64,000 nucleotides of DNA, from NCBI RefSeq assembly GCF_022809115.1, contig NZ_JALGBH010000001.1, positions 1,302,001 to 1,366,000 of the forward strand, written 5' to 3'. Under the pieces are notes generated by a model that saw only the letters and a program-made list of their open reading frames with translations, did not search any database and had not been told where the DNA came from. This document shows, piece by piece, positions 35,773-46,125 of this stretch (position 1 is the first letter of the stretch; each line of letters opens with the position of its first letter). A program made the translations under genes and the position numbers. Source of the stretch: Pedobacter montanisoli. Its GTDB lineage: Bacteria; Bacteroidota; Bacteroidia; Sphingobacteriales; Sphingobacteriaceae.

Positions 35773-37353
35773 ATGAAGAAGATTTTCAAAATTATGATCT
35801 TTGCAATGGCTGCAAATGTGGCTGTCGTAAATGCACAACAAGGGGCCAGACCTCAACAGTCAAGACCTGCAAATACTGCTGCACCTGCTGCTACAGAGCA
35901 AAAAGAAGATGCTCCACGTACCAATCAAAATGTAAACTCAAGAACTATAGTGCCTGAAAGTTCCGTTGTTACACAACATACGGTAACTATAAAGGGTAAA
36001 TCTATTCCTTATAAGGCAACGGCTGGTACATTGCCAGTGTGGAATGAAGAAGGTAAACCAGTTGCCGGACTTTTCTATACTTATTATGAAAGAACTGATG
36101 TTCAAAATAAAGATAGTCGTCCTTTAATCATATCGTTTAACGGTGGGCCAGGATCCGCTTCAGTGTGGATGCATATTGCTTATACAGGGCCGGTAGTTTT
36201 AAATATCGATGATGAAGGTTATCCGGTACAACCGTACGGATATAAAGATAATCCAAATTCTATTTTAGATGTTGCCGATATCGTGTACATAGACCCGGTA
36301 AATACGGGTTATTCAAGAACAGTAAGCAAAGACGTTCCAACCAGCCAGTTTTTTGGTGTAAGACAAGACATTAAATATTTAGCTGAGTGGATCAATACAT
36401 TTGTAACCCGTGTTAACAGATGGGCTTCTCCAAAATACTTAATAGGTGAAAGTTACGGAACCACAAGGGTATCTGGATTGGCTTTAGAATTACAGAGCAA
36501 CCATTGGATGTACCTTAATGGTGTAATTTTGGTGTCGCCTACAGAATTGGGTATAGAACGAGGCGTAACTACAGATGCTGCACTACGTTTACCTTACTTT
36601 GCTGCAACAGCATGGTACCATAAAGCTTTAGCTGCTGATTTGCAGAATAAAAAATTAACAGACATGTTGCCTGAGGTAGAAAAATTTACGATTGATGAAT
36701 TATTACCGGCTATTGCAAAAGGTGGGCTTTTATCAGCAGCAGATAAACAGAAAATAGCAGCTAAAATGGCGAGATACTCTGGCCTGAGCGAAAAAGTTAT
36801 TTTACAAAATAACCTAGATGTTTCTACCAATTTGTTCTGGAAAGAATTATTGAGAGATAAAGGTTACACCGTAGGTAGGTTAGATTCAAGATACAGAGGT
36901 ATTGATAAATCTGATGGTGGTGAAAGACCAGATTATAATGCCGAGCTTACTTCATGGTTGCACTCATTTACGCCGGCTATTAATATGTATCTGCGTAATG
37001 CACTTAATTATAAAACCGATTTAAAATATAACATGTTTGGCCCGGTATATCCATGGGATAACACAGGCAACAGGACTGGAGAGAATTTACGAGCAGCAAT
37101 GGCACAAAATCCTTATTTACATTTAATGGTACAATCTGGCTATTATGATGGTGCCTGCGATTATTTTAACGCCAAATACAATATGTGGCAAATGGATTTA
37201 AACGGTAAGTTAAAAGATCGCATGAGCTGGAAAGGTTATGAGAGCGGACACATGATGTATTTACGTAAACCTGATTTAGCTGCCGCTAACGATCATATCC
37301 GTGAGTTTATTAAAGATTCTTTGCCAGCACCTAACCAGTCAGCAAAGTTCTAA
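35773..37353 (+). CDS. S10-family serine carboxypeptidase
   Basis: 526 aa, signal peptide ending at VVNAQQ, then a Pro/Ala/Gln-rich spacer (22-60). The alpha/beta-hydrolase core has NGGPGSASVW (123-132, oxyanion hole), the nucleophile Ser in IGESYGTTR (about 224-232) and the catalytic His in YESGHMMYL. A helical cap lies between. It releases C-terminal amino acids from peptides in the periplasm or outside. Monocistronic. Confidence 0.93.
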   Translation: MKKIFKIMIFAMAANVAVVNAQQGARPQQSRPANTAAPAATEQKEDAPRTNQNVNSRTIVPESSVVTQHTVTIKGKSIPYKATAGTLPVWNEEGKPVAGLFYTYYERTDVQNKDSRPLIISFNGGPGSASVWMHIAYTGPVVLNIDDEGYPVQPYGYKDNPNSILDVADIVYIDPVNTGYSRTVSKDVPTSQFFGVRQDIKYLAEWINTFVTRVNRWASPKYLIGESYGTTRVSGLALELQSNHWMYLNGVILVSPTELGIERGVTTDAALRLPYFAATAWYHKALAADLQNKKLTDMLPEVEKFTIDELLPAIAKGGLLSAADKQKIAAKMARYSGLSEKVILQNNLDVSTNLFWKELLRDKGYTVGRLDSRYRGIDKSDGGERPDYNAELTSWLHSFTPAINMYLRNALNYKTDLKYNMFGPVYPWDNTGNRTGENLRAAMAQNPYLHLMVQSGYYDGACDYFNAKYNMWQMDLNGKLKDRMSWKGYESGHMMYLRKPDLAAANDHIREFIKDSLPAPNQSAKF

Positions 37354-37472
37354 TTTAAGCTTAAGAACTGATTTAATATATAAGCGATTGGCTTGAATTA
37401 CAATTCAGACTGTTTAAGAATAAATTTATTGCAACATCTTTGCTGATAAATGCTTACTTTTACAGCCCCAAT

Positions 37473-38438
37473 ATGGAACAGATAAAAACATCTTTTGATT
37501 TTGAAAAGCCTTTAACTGATTTAATTCAGCAAATAGATAAGGTAAAGCAGATTGCAGAAAAAACCAAAGTTGATATGTCGGCAACTATAGATGAACTGAA
37601 TAAAAAGGTAGCAGACACAAGCCAATCGCTATATAACAATTTAACAGGGTGGCAGAAAGTTCAAATGTCACGTCATCCAGAACGCCCGCAAACTTTAGAT
37701 TATATCAAAATGATTTGCGATGACTTTATTGAGTTGCACGGCGACAGAACTGTTAAAGATGATAAGGCTATTGTAGGTGGCTTTGCTACTATTGCCGGAC
37801 AAACGGTAATGATTATTGGTCACCAGAAAGGAAAAAATACCAAAGAACGTCAGTTTCATAATTTTGGTATGGCCAATCCTGAAGGCTACCGTAAAGCTTT
37901 GCGTTTAATGCGCTTAGCTGAGAAGTTTAATAAACCGGTTATTACTTTCATCGATACGATGGGAGCTTATCCGGGTTTGGAGGCAGAAGAAAGAGGACAA
38001 GGAGAAGCTATTGCCCGTAACTTGTTAGAAATGTCGGTTTTAAAAGTGCCAATCCTTTGTTTTATTGTAGGAGAGGGTGCATCTGGTGGTGCTTTAGGCA
38101 TTGGTATCGGTGATAAGGTATATATGCTTGAGCATACCTGGTATTCGGTAATTTCTCCAGAATCATGTTCTTCTATTTTATGGCGCAGCTGGGATTTTAA
38201 AGAAAGAGCGGCTGAATGCCTGAAATTAACTTCGGAGGATATGTTTAAAAACGGATTAATTGACGGAGTAGTAAAAGAGCCATTGGGAGGTGCGCACCAA
38301 GATCCTGAATGGATGGCAGCTAACCTTAAACAACATATTGTTTCTGATCTTAAAGAACTTAAATCTATGTCAGTAGAGAAATTGGTTTCTAAACGTATTG
38401 ATAAGTTCTGCGCAATGGGCGTAGTTAACGAAGGTTAA
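37473..38438 (+). CDS. accA: Acetyl-CoA carboxylase carboxyltransferase subunit alpha
   Basis: Transfers the carboxyl group from biotin-BCCP to acetyl-CoA, together with AccD, in fatty-acid synthesis. ATG 37473 ([13 protein letters not shown]) gives 321 aa, close to the usual 319; the frame back to 37440 adds an unlikely N-terminus. Conserved [27 protein letters not shown] and [15 protein letters not shown] (oxyanion glycines) are present. accD is not in the window, so the subunits are encoded apart. Confidence 0.96.
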   Translation: MEQIKTSFDFEKPLTDLIQQIDKVKQIAEKTKVDMSATIDELNKKVADTSQSLYNNLTGWQKVQMSRHPERPQTLDYIKMICDDFIELHGDRTVKDDKAIVGGFATIAGQTVMIIGHQKGKNTKERQFHNFGMANPEGYRKALRLMRLAEKFNKPVITFIDTMGAYPGLEAEERGQGEAIARNLLEMSVLKVPILCFIVGEGASGGALGIGIGDKVYMLEHTWYSVISPESCSSILWRSWDFKERAAECLKLTSEDMFKNGLIDGVVKEPLGGAHQDPEWMAANLKQHIVSDLKELKSMSVEKLVSKRIDKFCAMGVVNEG

Positions 38439-38460
38439 GTTAAACTGTAAAATATATTAG

Positions 38461-38497
38461 ACTGCCTCAGATTAAAGTATTTGAGGCAGTTTTTTTA
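38461..38497 (+). terminator. Terminator after accA
   Basis: Perfect 9-bp stem ACTGCCTCA (38461-38469) and TGAGGCAGT (38482-38490), followed by seven Ts. Confidence 0.9.
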
Positions 38498-38528
38498 TGC
38501 CTGTGCTTTCTGATTTCTTATTTCTATA

Positions 38529-38556
38529 ACGTGATGCTGAACTCGTTTCAATATCT
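38529..38556. repeat. Solo left arm of the REP-like repeat
   Basis: ACGTGATGCTGAACTCGTTTC and the following bases match the left arm of the repeats at 6988-7391. The right arm is decayed or absent. Confidence 0.5.
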
Positions 38557-38664
38557 TAAGAGAAAATTTATGCTATTGTATTATATTTCGAACTAATCGG
38601 GATGGTAGTTATGAATTTATTATATAGCTTTCTGTAATACAGAATCTTTAAACTCATTATAAAC

Positions 38665-38703
38665 AAAAAGCCCAGTTCATTTCATTTGAACCGGGCTTTT
38701 TTT
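38665..38703 (-). terminator. Terminator of the DUF2723 gene
   Basis: AAAAAGCCC (38665-38673) pairs with GGGCTTTTT, extended by GTTCA/TGAAC with one mismatch. Suited to the leftward transcript and possibly working both ways. Confidence 0.8.
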
Positions 38704-38722
38704 ATATTGAACTGATTTTAGC

Positions 38723-41700
38723 TTATTGATTAGAGAAGAACTGGTTAAATCTTCCGTATAAAGCTTCGTATTGTTTTTTCAATTTATCAGCTAACTGAGT
38801 TTGTTTATACTGAGCGGCAACTTTCTCCATAGGATCTAAACCATACATTAAGCCAATCTGTATGTTCTGACCGCCTATAATGGTTTTCTTACTTGCAGAA
38901 ACGTCTGCCAAATAGGTAATTTCTTTCTGTACATAATCAGCATATCTCTCAATAAGCTTATTGGCACGACTGGTTTCACCTAAAATATACAGGTTCTGAG
39001 CCATGGTTGGTACAGCCATCACATTTCTTAAACCATAAATACGGGTAGGCATTACCTCGTCATATTTTTTCATCACCTTTTTAGCTTCTTCTAAACGACC
39101 TGCTTTAATTAATTCAGAAGTAAGATTGTTGAAAATGTTATTGAAAATGGCAATATCATCTGCCGACTGTTCATCTAAATATTTTGCATTTTTAATATTA
39201 CCCCACAAGAATTTGTTCATTACATGGTCATACATAGGGTTTACATTTACCTGAGTTTCTCCTCTTTCTAAAGCACTGGTATCAGGCTGTAAAGGCAATA
39301 ATCTTAATGCTAAACCTTCGCTATATAAATATTTATCTAAACCATTGAACTGCTCACTAGGAACTGTACTGCAGAAATAAATTGGGCGTTTCCAGTTGTT
39401 ATGAGCCAGGATATCAAACATGGCCAAAGTACCTTTGGTTACATAAGGTTTGTTAAAGGTCCATTCTATAGCAGGAACAATTTTATTTCTTTCACTTTCC
39501 GGTAGTGTTTGTGTTTTGATCACATCATCAGCATTAACCGTTAATTTGAAATTTTTTGTCGGAATGAAATTTGACTTGCTGCCATCGCTTAGAGGTAGCA
39601 TATCATTAGGATCGTCTGATAATAACAGATCAACAATCTGTTTAAGTTCAACAGGATCTTTAATGCCCATATCTTTATGGTACATTACATCCCTTACCCC
39701 ACTCACATACTGAGCCTCTTTCATCGATAAAGGTAATGCTTCAGACTCGTGTACTTTTCTCTGTAAATTATTAATATACCAGTCTGTGTCAAATAAACTA
39801 AGGTTTACTAATCTGATATCAGGCCTGATATTTTCTACTTCCTGTGCGTACCAAAGCGGATAAGTATCATTATCGCCATAAGTAAATAAGATGGCGTTAG
39901 GAGCACAGGATTGCAAATAACTTACTGCAATATCATGAGCTACCATTTTAGTAGAGCGGTCATGACTTTTCCAACCCTGCTGAGCCATAAGTATAGGTGC
40001 CGCAAACATCGAAACCACAATAGCCGCTATAGCCGCATTTTTTGCATTTAACTTTTTAAATATCCATTCCTTAACGGCCACTACGCCAATACCAATCCAG
40101 ATGGCAAAAGCATAGAAAGATCCTACATAAGCGTAATCCCTTTCACGGGGTTCTAAAGGTTTTTGGTTCAGGTACATTACAATAGCAATACCCGTAAAGA
40201 AAAACAAAAGACCAATAATACCAGCATCTCCTGGTTTACGTTTAAAGTGCCATACCGCACCCAATACTCCTAAAATAAGAGGTAAAAAGAAATACCTGTT
40301 ATAAGCATTACTTTCTTTTATGGACGGTGGAAGATTGGTTTGATCGCCATAAAGCATTGAATCTATAGGTTTGATGCCGCTAATCCACTGGCCCTCATAT
40401 AAGCTACCCTGACCTTGTATTTCATTTTGGCGACCGGCAAAATTCCATAAGAAATAACGCATATACATAAAACCAACCTGATGACGTATAAAGAAGCTTA
40501 AGTTATCAAAGAAAGAAGGGAAATGCTGGTCGTCAAAGCCCATTAAATCCTTATAATAATTGATATGTCTTTGCTCATCGCTGTACATTCTAGGGAATAA
40601 TACTTCATGTTGTAAGCGACGGATACTATCAGGGAAATTGGTGTTTTCGCCATAGATAGTTTTTCTTTTAATACCTGAAACTTCGTATTTTTTCTCTCCT
40701 TTACGATAGCTTTTACCCGTATCTTTATAAATAGGACGGCTTCCGTCTTCTTCATATTGAGGTATTGAATTATAGTTAGGGCCAAAAAGTAAAGGCTGAT
40801 CGCCATACTGTTCACGGTTCAGGTATCCTAAAAAAGAGAATGCATTATCAGGATCACTGTTATTTAAATTTGGTTTTGCCTGTGCTCTGATTAAGATCAT
40901 GGCAAAAGATCCGTAACCGAAAATAATCAGTACTACAGAAAGTAAAGCCAAATTCAATACTTTTTTGCTGTGTTTGATCGAGTAAAGTATGCCCCAAACC
41001 AAACTACCGATAAGAAGCGCTGAAAAGACAAGTACGCCACTGCCAAAACCTAAACCTAAAGTATTTACAAAGAATAAATCGAAATAAGCTCCAAATTTAA
41101 CGAGGTACTGGATAATGCCGTATTGTACAAAGGCTAAAATTAATATACCAACAACCAAAGTTTTGAATATACCTGACGTGGTAGGTTTTTCTGTTTTTTT
41201 GAAATAATAAACAAAAGCTATGGCTGGTATGGTTAATAAGTTTAACAAGTGAATGCCTATTGAAAGGCCCATGGTGTAAGCAATGAATAGTAACCATCTA
41301 TCGGCTCTCGGCTCATCAGCAATGGCTTCCCACTTTAGAATTGCCCAGAATACAATTGCTGTAAAAAGAGATGAAAGTGCATACACCTCTGCCTCAACTG
41401 CCGAAAACCAGAAGCTATCAGAGAAAGCATAAGCCAGTGCACCTACTGCACCTGCGCCCATAATGGTAATTAAATTTGCTTTACTGATTTCTTCACCTTT
41501 TTTGATGAGTACTTTTTTAACCAAGGCGGTGATGGTCCAGAATAAAAATAAGATAGTTGCTGCGCTAGCTATTCCAGAGCCAAAGTTCATGAAATAAGCA
41601 ATTTTCTTTACGTCGCCAAAAGCTAGTAAAGAGAAAAACCTTTCGATCATTAAAAACAGAGGAGCTCCGGGTTGGTGTACAATCTGCATTTTGAAAGCAG

Positions 41701-41821
41701 AAGCGATAAACTCACCGCAATCCCAGAAACTGCTAGACGGTTCGAGTGTTAATGTGTAGCAAATAGCTGCAATAGCAAAGCATATCCAGCCTACTATATT
41801 ATTTACTTTTGAATAGTTCAT
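38723..41821 (-). CDS. DUF2723 multi-TM protein, glycosyltransferase-C type
   Basis: 1032 aa. The N-terminal half has about 12 TM segments and the motif SSFWDCGEFIASAFKMQIVHQPGAPLF, typical of DUF2723. Bacterial DUF2723 proteins are related to TMEM260, a protein O-mannosyltransferase, so an O-glycosylation role is likely and the DCGE acid may be catalytic. The C-terminal 350 residues are soluble, probably periplasmic, and end in helical repeats. It is widespread in Bacteroidetes. It is monocistronic, divergent from the tRNA-Gln gene. Confidence 0.88.
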   Translation of the reverse strand: MNYSKVNNIVGWICFAIAAICYTLTLEPSSSFWDCGEFIASAFKMQIVHQPGAPLFLMIERFFSLLAFGDVKKIAYFMNFGSGIASAATILFLFWTITALVKKVLIKKGEEISKANLITIMGAGAVGALAYAFSDSFWFSAVEAEVYALSSLFTAIVFWAILKWEAIADEPRADRWLLFIAYTMGLSIGIHLLNLLTIPAIAFVYYFKKTEKPTTSGIFKTLVVGILILAFVQYGIIQYLVKFGAYFDLFFVNTLGLGFGSGVLVFSALLIGSLVWGILYSIKHSKKVLNLALLSVVLIIFGYGSFAMILIRAQAKPNLNNSDPDNAFSFLGYLNREQYGDQPLLFGPNYNSIPQYEEDGSRPIYKDTGKSYRKGEKKYEVSGIKRKTIYGENTNFPDSIRRLQHEVLFPRMYSDEQRHINYYKDLMGFDDQHFPSFFDNLSFFIRHQVGFMYMRYFLWNFAGRQNEIQGQGSLYEGQWISGIKPIDSMLYGDQTNLPPSIKESNAYNRYFFLPLILGVLGAVWHFKRKPGDAGIIGLLFFFTGIAIVMYLNQKPLEPRERDYAYVGSFYAFAIWIGIGVVAVKEWIFKKLNAKNAAIAAIVVSMFAAPILMAQQGWKSHDRSTKMVAHDIAVSYLQSCAPNAILFTYGDNDTYPLWYAQEVENIRPDIRLVNLSLFDTDWYINNLQRKVHESEALPLSMKEAQYVSGVRDVMYHKDMGIKDPVELKQIVDLLLSDDPNDMLPLSDGSKSNFIPTKNFKLTVNADDVIKTQTLPESERNKIVPAIEWTFNKPYVTKGTLAMFDILAHNNWKRPIYFCSTVPSEQFNGLDKYLYSEGLALRLLPLQPDTSALERGETQVNVNPMYDHVMNKFLWGNIKNAKYLDEQSADDIAIFNNIFNNLTSELIKAGRLEEAKKVMKKYDEVMPTRIYGLRNVMAVPTMAQNLYILGETSRANKLIERYADYVQKEITYLADVSASKKTIIGGQNIQIGLMYGLDPMEKVAAQYKQTQLADKLKKQYEALYGRFNQFFSNQ

Positions 41822-41984
41822 ACTTTTGAAGTAAAATACTTTGTTGGTAATTATAAATGCTGCCGAAAATAAAAAAATAGATTGACATACGGGTTATGCC
41901 AAACCCTTTTTAACAAATATTAACGAGAAATAAAGGTGATTATAAATGGATTAGAAAAAGCGGTGAAAAATTTTGTTAATATTA

Positions 41985-42015
41985 TTTGCATAAAATAAAA
42001 AAGTACGTACATTTG
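41985..42015 (+). promoter_or_regulatory. Promoter of tRNA-Gln
   Basis: TTTG (41985-41988), 19 bp, then TACATTTG (42008-42015). Exact match to the Bacteroidetes consensus. It is followed by CATTCC, like the tRNA-Asn promoter. Confidence 0.8.
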
Positions 42016-42049
42016 CATTCCATTTCGGGACGAAGGTTTTGAAATTGAT

Positions 42050-42120
42050 TGTCCGATAGTATAAGGGTAGTACAAGTGATTTTGGTTCATTTAGTCTTGG
42101 TTCGAATCCAGGTCGGACAA
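42050..42120 (+). tRNA. tRNA-Gln (TTG)
   Basis: 71-nt cloverleaf with acceptor TGTCCGA/TCGGACA, anticodon stem AGTGA/TCATT around the loop TTTTGGT (anticodon TTG), and T arm CTTGGTTCGAATCCAGG. Discriminator A, CCA not encoded. Confidence 0.95.
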
Positions 42121-42129
42121 CAAACGTTT

Positions 42130-42162
42130 CGGATTGTGAATATTCACAATCCGATTTTTTTT
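42130..42162 (+). terminator. Palindromic terminator of tRNA-Gln
   Basis: A 26-bp perfect palindrome (42129-42154) with GGATTGTGAA on the left arm, followed by eight Ts. A very strong hairpin ends only 32 bp before prs. Confidence 0.88.
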
Positions 42163-42186
42163 AACCCGCATTGATATCGATAAATC

Positions 42187-43128
42187 ATGCCATTGCAGTT
42201 TAACCCAGTTAAAATTTTTGCAGGAAGCGGCACACAGGCTGTTGCTGCAAAAATAGCCGAAGAATACGGCAGACCTCTTGGTGATGTAACCATTAGTAAA
42301 TTTAGCGATGGCGAGTTTCAGCCTTCTTTTAATGAGTCTATAAGAGGTTGCGATGTTTTCATCGTTCAATCTACCAACCAACCAACAGACAATCTAATGG
42401 AGCTTTTGTTAATGGTTGATGCCGCTCGCAGAGCATCAGCACATTACATTACAGCAGTAGTTCCTTATTATGGTTTGGCACGTCAGGATCGTAAAGATAA
42501 ACCTCGTGTAGCTATTGGTGCTAAATTGGTTGCTAACTTACTAAAAGCAGCAGGAATTAACCGTATCATGACCATGGATTTACATGCGGCGCAGATACAG
42601 GGTTTTTTTGATATCCCGGTAGATCACTTGGATGCTTCTGTAATTTTTGTGCCTTATATTAAAGCTCTGGGTCTGGAAAACCTGACCATTGCTTCTCCGG
42701 ATATGGGCGGTTCATACAGAGCAAGAACTTTTGCTAAATTCTTTAATGCAGAGGTGGTGATTTGCGATAAAAGACGTAAACGTGCCAATGAAATAGAATC
42801 GATGTCTATTATTGGTGATGTAACAGGGCAGGATATTGTTTTAATTGATGATATATGTGATACCGCAGGTACTTTAGCTAAAGCAGCCGCGTTGATCATG
42901 GAGAATGGTGCGAAGAGTGTAAGAGCGGTGTGTACACACCCGGTTCTATCAGGTAAAGCTTATGAGACTATAGAAAACTCAATGCTTGAAGAACTGATCG
43001 TAACCGATACCATTCCGTTAAAACAAGAATGTAGTAAAATTAAAGTGCTGAGTACAGCCCCTTTATTTGCAAAAGCAATTGCTAATGTGAATGAACATGG
43101 TTCAATTAGCGACCTTTTTAAAGTTTAG
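42187..43128 (+). CDS. prs: Ribose-phosphate pyrophosphokinase
   Basis: Makes PRPP from ribose 5-phosphate and ATP for nucleotide, His and Trp synthesis. The 313-aa length is standard. Seen are FSDGEFQPSFNESIRG, the Mg/ATP-binding DLHAAQIQGFF, and the PRPP loop VLIDDICDTAGTLAKA. The ATG lies shortly after the tRNA-Gln terminator. A GCGTT-rich repeat follows the gene. Confidence 0.97.
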   Translation: MPLQFNPVKIFAGSGTQAVAAKIAEEYGRPLGDVTISKFSDGEFQPSFNESIRGCDVFIVQSTNQPTDNLMELLLMVDAARRASAHYITAVVPYYGLARQDRKDKPRVAIGAKLVANLLKAAGINRIMTMDLHAAQIQGFFDIPVDHLDASVIFVPYIKALGLENLTIASPDMGGSYRARTFAKFFNAEVVICDKRRKRANEIESMSIIGDVTGQDIVLIDDICDTAGTLAKAAALIMENGAKSVRAVCTHPVLSGKAYETIENSMLEELIVTDTIPLKQECSKIKVLSTAPLFAKAIANVNEHGSISDLFKV

Positions 43129-43195
43129 CGCTTTGCGTTAAGCGGTGAGCGAAAAACGCTAATCGCCTTTCGTCAAACGCTTTTGAGAGCATTTA
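43129..43195. repeat. GCGTT-rich intergenic repeat, locus 2
   Basis: Between prs and rplY. Repeated modules such as TTTGCGTTAAGCG, AACGCTAATCGC and AAACGC suggest the same family as 10621 and 62224, in a different arrangement. Confidence 0.5.
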
Positions 43196-43215
43196 ACAAT
43201 TAAAAATAAATAAAA

Positions 43216-43794
43216 ATGAAAACTATCGCTATTAGCGGTTCTCCTAGAGAGAACGTAGGGAAACGCGATGCTAAAGAGCTTCGTTACCAAGGTAAAGTTC
43301 CAGCCGTATTATACGGAGGTAAAGAGCAGGTGCATTTTGCTTTTACCAGTACTGAACTAAACGATGCTATTTATTCACCAGAAGCCAGCTTCGTTGAAAT
43401 CAATGTAGGTGGAAAAACTTCAAAAGCTATCGTAAAAGATTTACAATTCCATCCTTTAACTGACCTATTGGTTCACGTTGATTTTCTTGAATTATTTGAC
43501 GATAAGGAAATCACTATGGAGATCCCAGTTAGATTAACCGGAACTTCTCCAGGTGTAAAAATGGGGGGTAAATTAGTTCAAAAATTACGTAAACTACGTG
43601 TTAAAGCATTACCTAAAAATATGCCTCAGGTAGTAGAAGTAAGCATTGAGAAATTAGAAGTGGGTAACTTATTCCGTGTACGTGATCTTAAAACAGATAA
43701 CTACGTGGTAACCAATACTCCGGAAGATACGATTGTTTCTGTAGGTATGTCAAGAGCTTTAAAACAAGCTGAAAACGCTGCTAAAGGAAAATAA
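43216..43794 (+). CDS. rplY: 50S ribosomal protein L25/Ctc
   Basis: 192 aa, the long Ctc (TL5) form. An N-terminal 5S rRNA-binding domain (RENVGKRDAKELRYQGKVPAVLYGG) is followed by the C-terminal beta domain (VRLTGTSPGVKMGGKLVQ). It binds 5S rRNA at the central protuberance. In this phylum it is often encoded with prs and pth, as here. Confidence 0.96.
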   Translation: MKTIAISGSPRENVGKRDAKELRYQGKVPAVLYGGKEQVHFAFTSTELNDAIYSPEASFVEINVGGKTSKAIVKDLQFHPLTDLLVHVDFLELFDDKEITMEIPVRLTGTSPGVKMGGKLVQKLRKLRVKALPKNMPQVVEVSIEKLEVGNLFRVRDLKTDNYVVTNTPEDTIVSVGMSRALKQAENAAKGK

Positions 43795-43815
43795 TTTAAA
43801 AAGCTTCTAAAAAAG

Positions 43816-43848
43816 AACGGCGTGGATTTTCTACGCCGTTTTTGTTTT
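43816..43848 (+). terminator. Terminator after rplY
   Basis: AACGGCGTGG (43816-43825) pairs with CTACGCCGTT (43831-43840), with one G-U pair, then TTTGTTTTT. It lies before pth, so pth may have its own promoter. Confidence 0.82.
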
Positions 43849-43882
43849 TATAAAAGGATATCAAATTTTATAACTTTACGCC

Positions 43883-44443
43883 ATGAAATTTCTGATTGTA
43901 GGTTTAGGTAATATAGGTGCAGAATATGCGAGCACAAGGCACAATATTGGGTTTGATATTGCCGATGGACTTGTTGCAGCCCTTGAGGGTAATTTTGAGT
44001 TTGGCAGATTAGCCTATCATGCAGAAGTAAGTCATAAAGGCAAAAAGATACACGTAATTAAACCCACCACTTATATGAATTTAAGTGGTAAAGCGGTTAA
44101 TTACTGGATGAAAGAGTTGAAAATTGCTCCTGAAAATGTTTTGGTACTGGTTGATGATCTGGCTCTGCCTTTTGGTAAAATGCGTTTAAAACTGAAGGGA
44201 AGCAGTGCAGGACATAACGGGTTAAAAAGTATAGAAGAAGTTTGTGGAGGTCAGAATTATGCCCGTTTACGTTTTGGTATAGGCGATGATTTTCCGAAGG
44301 GAAGACAGGTAGATTTTGTACTGGGAAAATTTGATAAAAATGAACAAAAAGATTTACCGGTTCTGATTAACCGTGCAATAACTATTGTTAAGAGTTTTGC
44401 TACTATTGGACCAGCGATGACTATGACTCAGTTTAATCAGTAA
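43883..44443 (+). CDS. pth: Peptidyl-tRNA hydrolase
   Basis: Releases peptides from stalled peptidyl-tRNA. The 186-aa size is typical. The catalytic His is in STRHNIGFD (about residue 20), with KPTTYMNLSGKAV, VDDLALPFG (Asp) and GSSAGHNGLKS. The -7-like TAACTTTA lies just before the start. Confidence 0.96.
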   Translation: MKFLIVGLGNIGAEYASTRHNIGFDIADGLVAALEGNFEFGRLAYHAEVSHKGKKIHVIKPTTYMNLSGKAVNYWMKELKIAPENVLVLVDDLALPFGKMRLKLKGSSAGHNGLKSIEEVCGGQNYARLRFGIGDDFPKGRQVDFVLGKFDKNEQKDLPVLINRAITIVKSFATIGPAMTMTQFNQ

Positions 44444-44521
44444 ATGCTATCAATACTGAATAAATTAATTTAATGATCAGGCCAAACAGGCTTCAGCATC
44501 TTAGCTGTAAATATTAATCTA

Positions 44522-46114
44522 TTAATTTTTTTGGGTTAATTTGGCTATTTTTTCATGAAGAACATTTACTTTAAATGGTTTGCCAATAATATCATTGGCG
44601 CCGGCTTTATAAGCGGTTTCATTATCAGAATCTAATACTCCGGCAGAAAAAGTAATAATAGGAATAGTTTCTTTACCAGGGGCATAGCCTTCTCTTATTT
44701 TTTTAATGGCTTCGAGGCCATTCATTACCGGCATATAAGTGTCCATTAAAATAAGATCAAATTGATCTTGAGCGAGAGCATCTATGGCTTCCTGCCCGTT
44801 GGTTACCACATGGGTTTCTATATTCCAGTTGTTTAATATTTTAACGATCAGGAAAACATTTATAGAATTATCTTCCGCTATAAGAATTTTTAATCCATCA
44901 AATTTCTGGAGTGTTTGAGGTTCCTGCTCTGTTTTTTCACTCTCGTTATCGTCCACAAATTTGTACCATTTGCTAAAAATAAAAGTACTTCCCTTACCTA
45001 ATTCGCTGCTTACCTCCAGAGAGCCTCCTTTAAGTTCAATTAATTTCTTTACAATAGAAAGTCCTAAACCAGTGCCTTCATAAACTTTGGTGCTGATGTT
45101 ATCTGCCTGTTCAAAAGTGTTAAAAATGGTATCTATATTTTCTTTTGAAATGCCTATGCCTGTATCAGAAATGATGAACTTAATATGTACCAGATTATTG
45201 TTCTTTTCAGGTACCTCAATTTTAAATGTTACTTCGCCTTGATTGGTAAATTTAATGGCATTGCTCAATAAATTCATAAAGATCTGGCTTAGTCTTAATG
45301 AATCGGCCATAATGATCTTGGGTAACTGAGGATCTATATCTAAATTGAGGGCTATGTTTTTTTCTTTGGCTTTTACACTTAATAAATTGGCAGCCTGTGT
45401 TACAATATCGTATATGTTGGTTTTAGCCAGACTGATCTTGAACTTACCAGCTTCTATTTTTGATAGATCCAGAATATCATTGATTACACCTAACAATGAA
45501 CTTGATGATACATCAATGAGGTTAACTATTTCAAGCTGGCTTTCGTCTAAGCTACTTTGCTTGAGCAGGTGTAATAAACCAATAATACCATTTATGGGTG
45601 TTCTGATTTCATGACTCATATTAGCCATAAAATTTTCTTTGGCTCTTTTTCCCTGTTCGGCATCTTCTTTGGCTTTGATCAGGTCATGCTGTATTTTTTC
45701 AAGCTGTTCGTTCTTTTTTTTGATCTCTCGTTGTGTACGTACAAGTTGTATAAAAGCATCTACTTTTGCAGATGTAATATAAGGGTCTAAAGGTTTATAC
45801 AGGTAATCTACGGCTCCGGCGTTTAATCCTTTAATGGCATATTTTGCTTCAGTAGAGATAGCCGTTACAAAAATTACCATAATATCTTTTGTACGAACAT
45901 TGTTCTTTAAGATCTCAACCAGCTCAAAGCCATTCATTTTGGGCATTTGTACATCAACCAATGCAATTGCAATATCTTTTTCCCAGCAGATACGCAGTGC
46001 ATCATTAGGCGAGGTAGTACTAATGATATTAATATCACTTCTCTTAATGAGTGCTTCCAGTGCAATGATATTTTCCTGCTTGTCGTCTATAATTAACAGG
46101 TTGATTGTTTTCAT
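44522..46114 (-). CDS. Hybrid histidine kinase (REC-HisKA-HATPase-REC)
   Basis: 530 aa, soluble, no TM. The first receiver (about 5-120) has the Asp in IALVDVQMPKMNG. A coiled coil leads to HisKA FMANMSHEIRTPINGI (His about 170) and a HATPase with NLLSNAIKFTN, DTGIGI and GTGLGLSIVKK. The final receiver (about 410-525) has LILMDTYMPVMNG. It lies 11 bp after cheR in an operon with the large CHASE3 kinase, so it probably forms a phosphorelay with it. Confidence 0.92.
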   Translation of the reverse strand: MKTINLLIIDDKQENIIALEALIKRSDINIISTTSPNDALRICWEKDIAIALVDVQMPKMNGFELVEILKNNVRTKDIMVIFVTAISTEAKYAIKGLNAGAVDYLYKPLDPYITSAKVDAFIQLVRTQREIKKKNEQLEKIQHDLIKAKEDAEQGKRAKENFMANMSHEIRTPINGIIGLLHLLKQSSLDESQLEIVNLIDVSSSSLLGVINDILDLSKIEAGKFKISLAKTNIYDIVTQAANLLSVKAKEKNIALNLDIDPQLPKIIMADSLRLSQIFMNLLSNAIKFTNQGEVTFKIEVPEKNNNLVHIKFIISDTGIGISKENIDTIFNTFEQADNISTKVYEGTGLGLSIVKKLIELKGGSLEVSSELGKGSTFIFSKWYKFVDDNESEKTEQEPQTLQKFDGLKILIAEDNSINVFLIVKILNNWNIETHVVTNGQEAIDALAQDQFDLILMDTYMPVMNGLEAIKKIREGYAPGKETIPIITFSAGVLDSDNETAYKAGANDIIGKPFKVNVLHEKIAKLTQKN

Positions 46115-46125
46115 GCAATTGATGT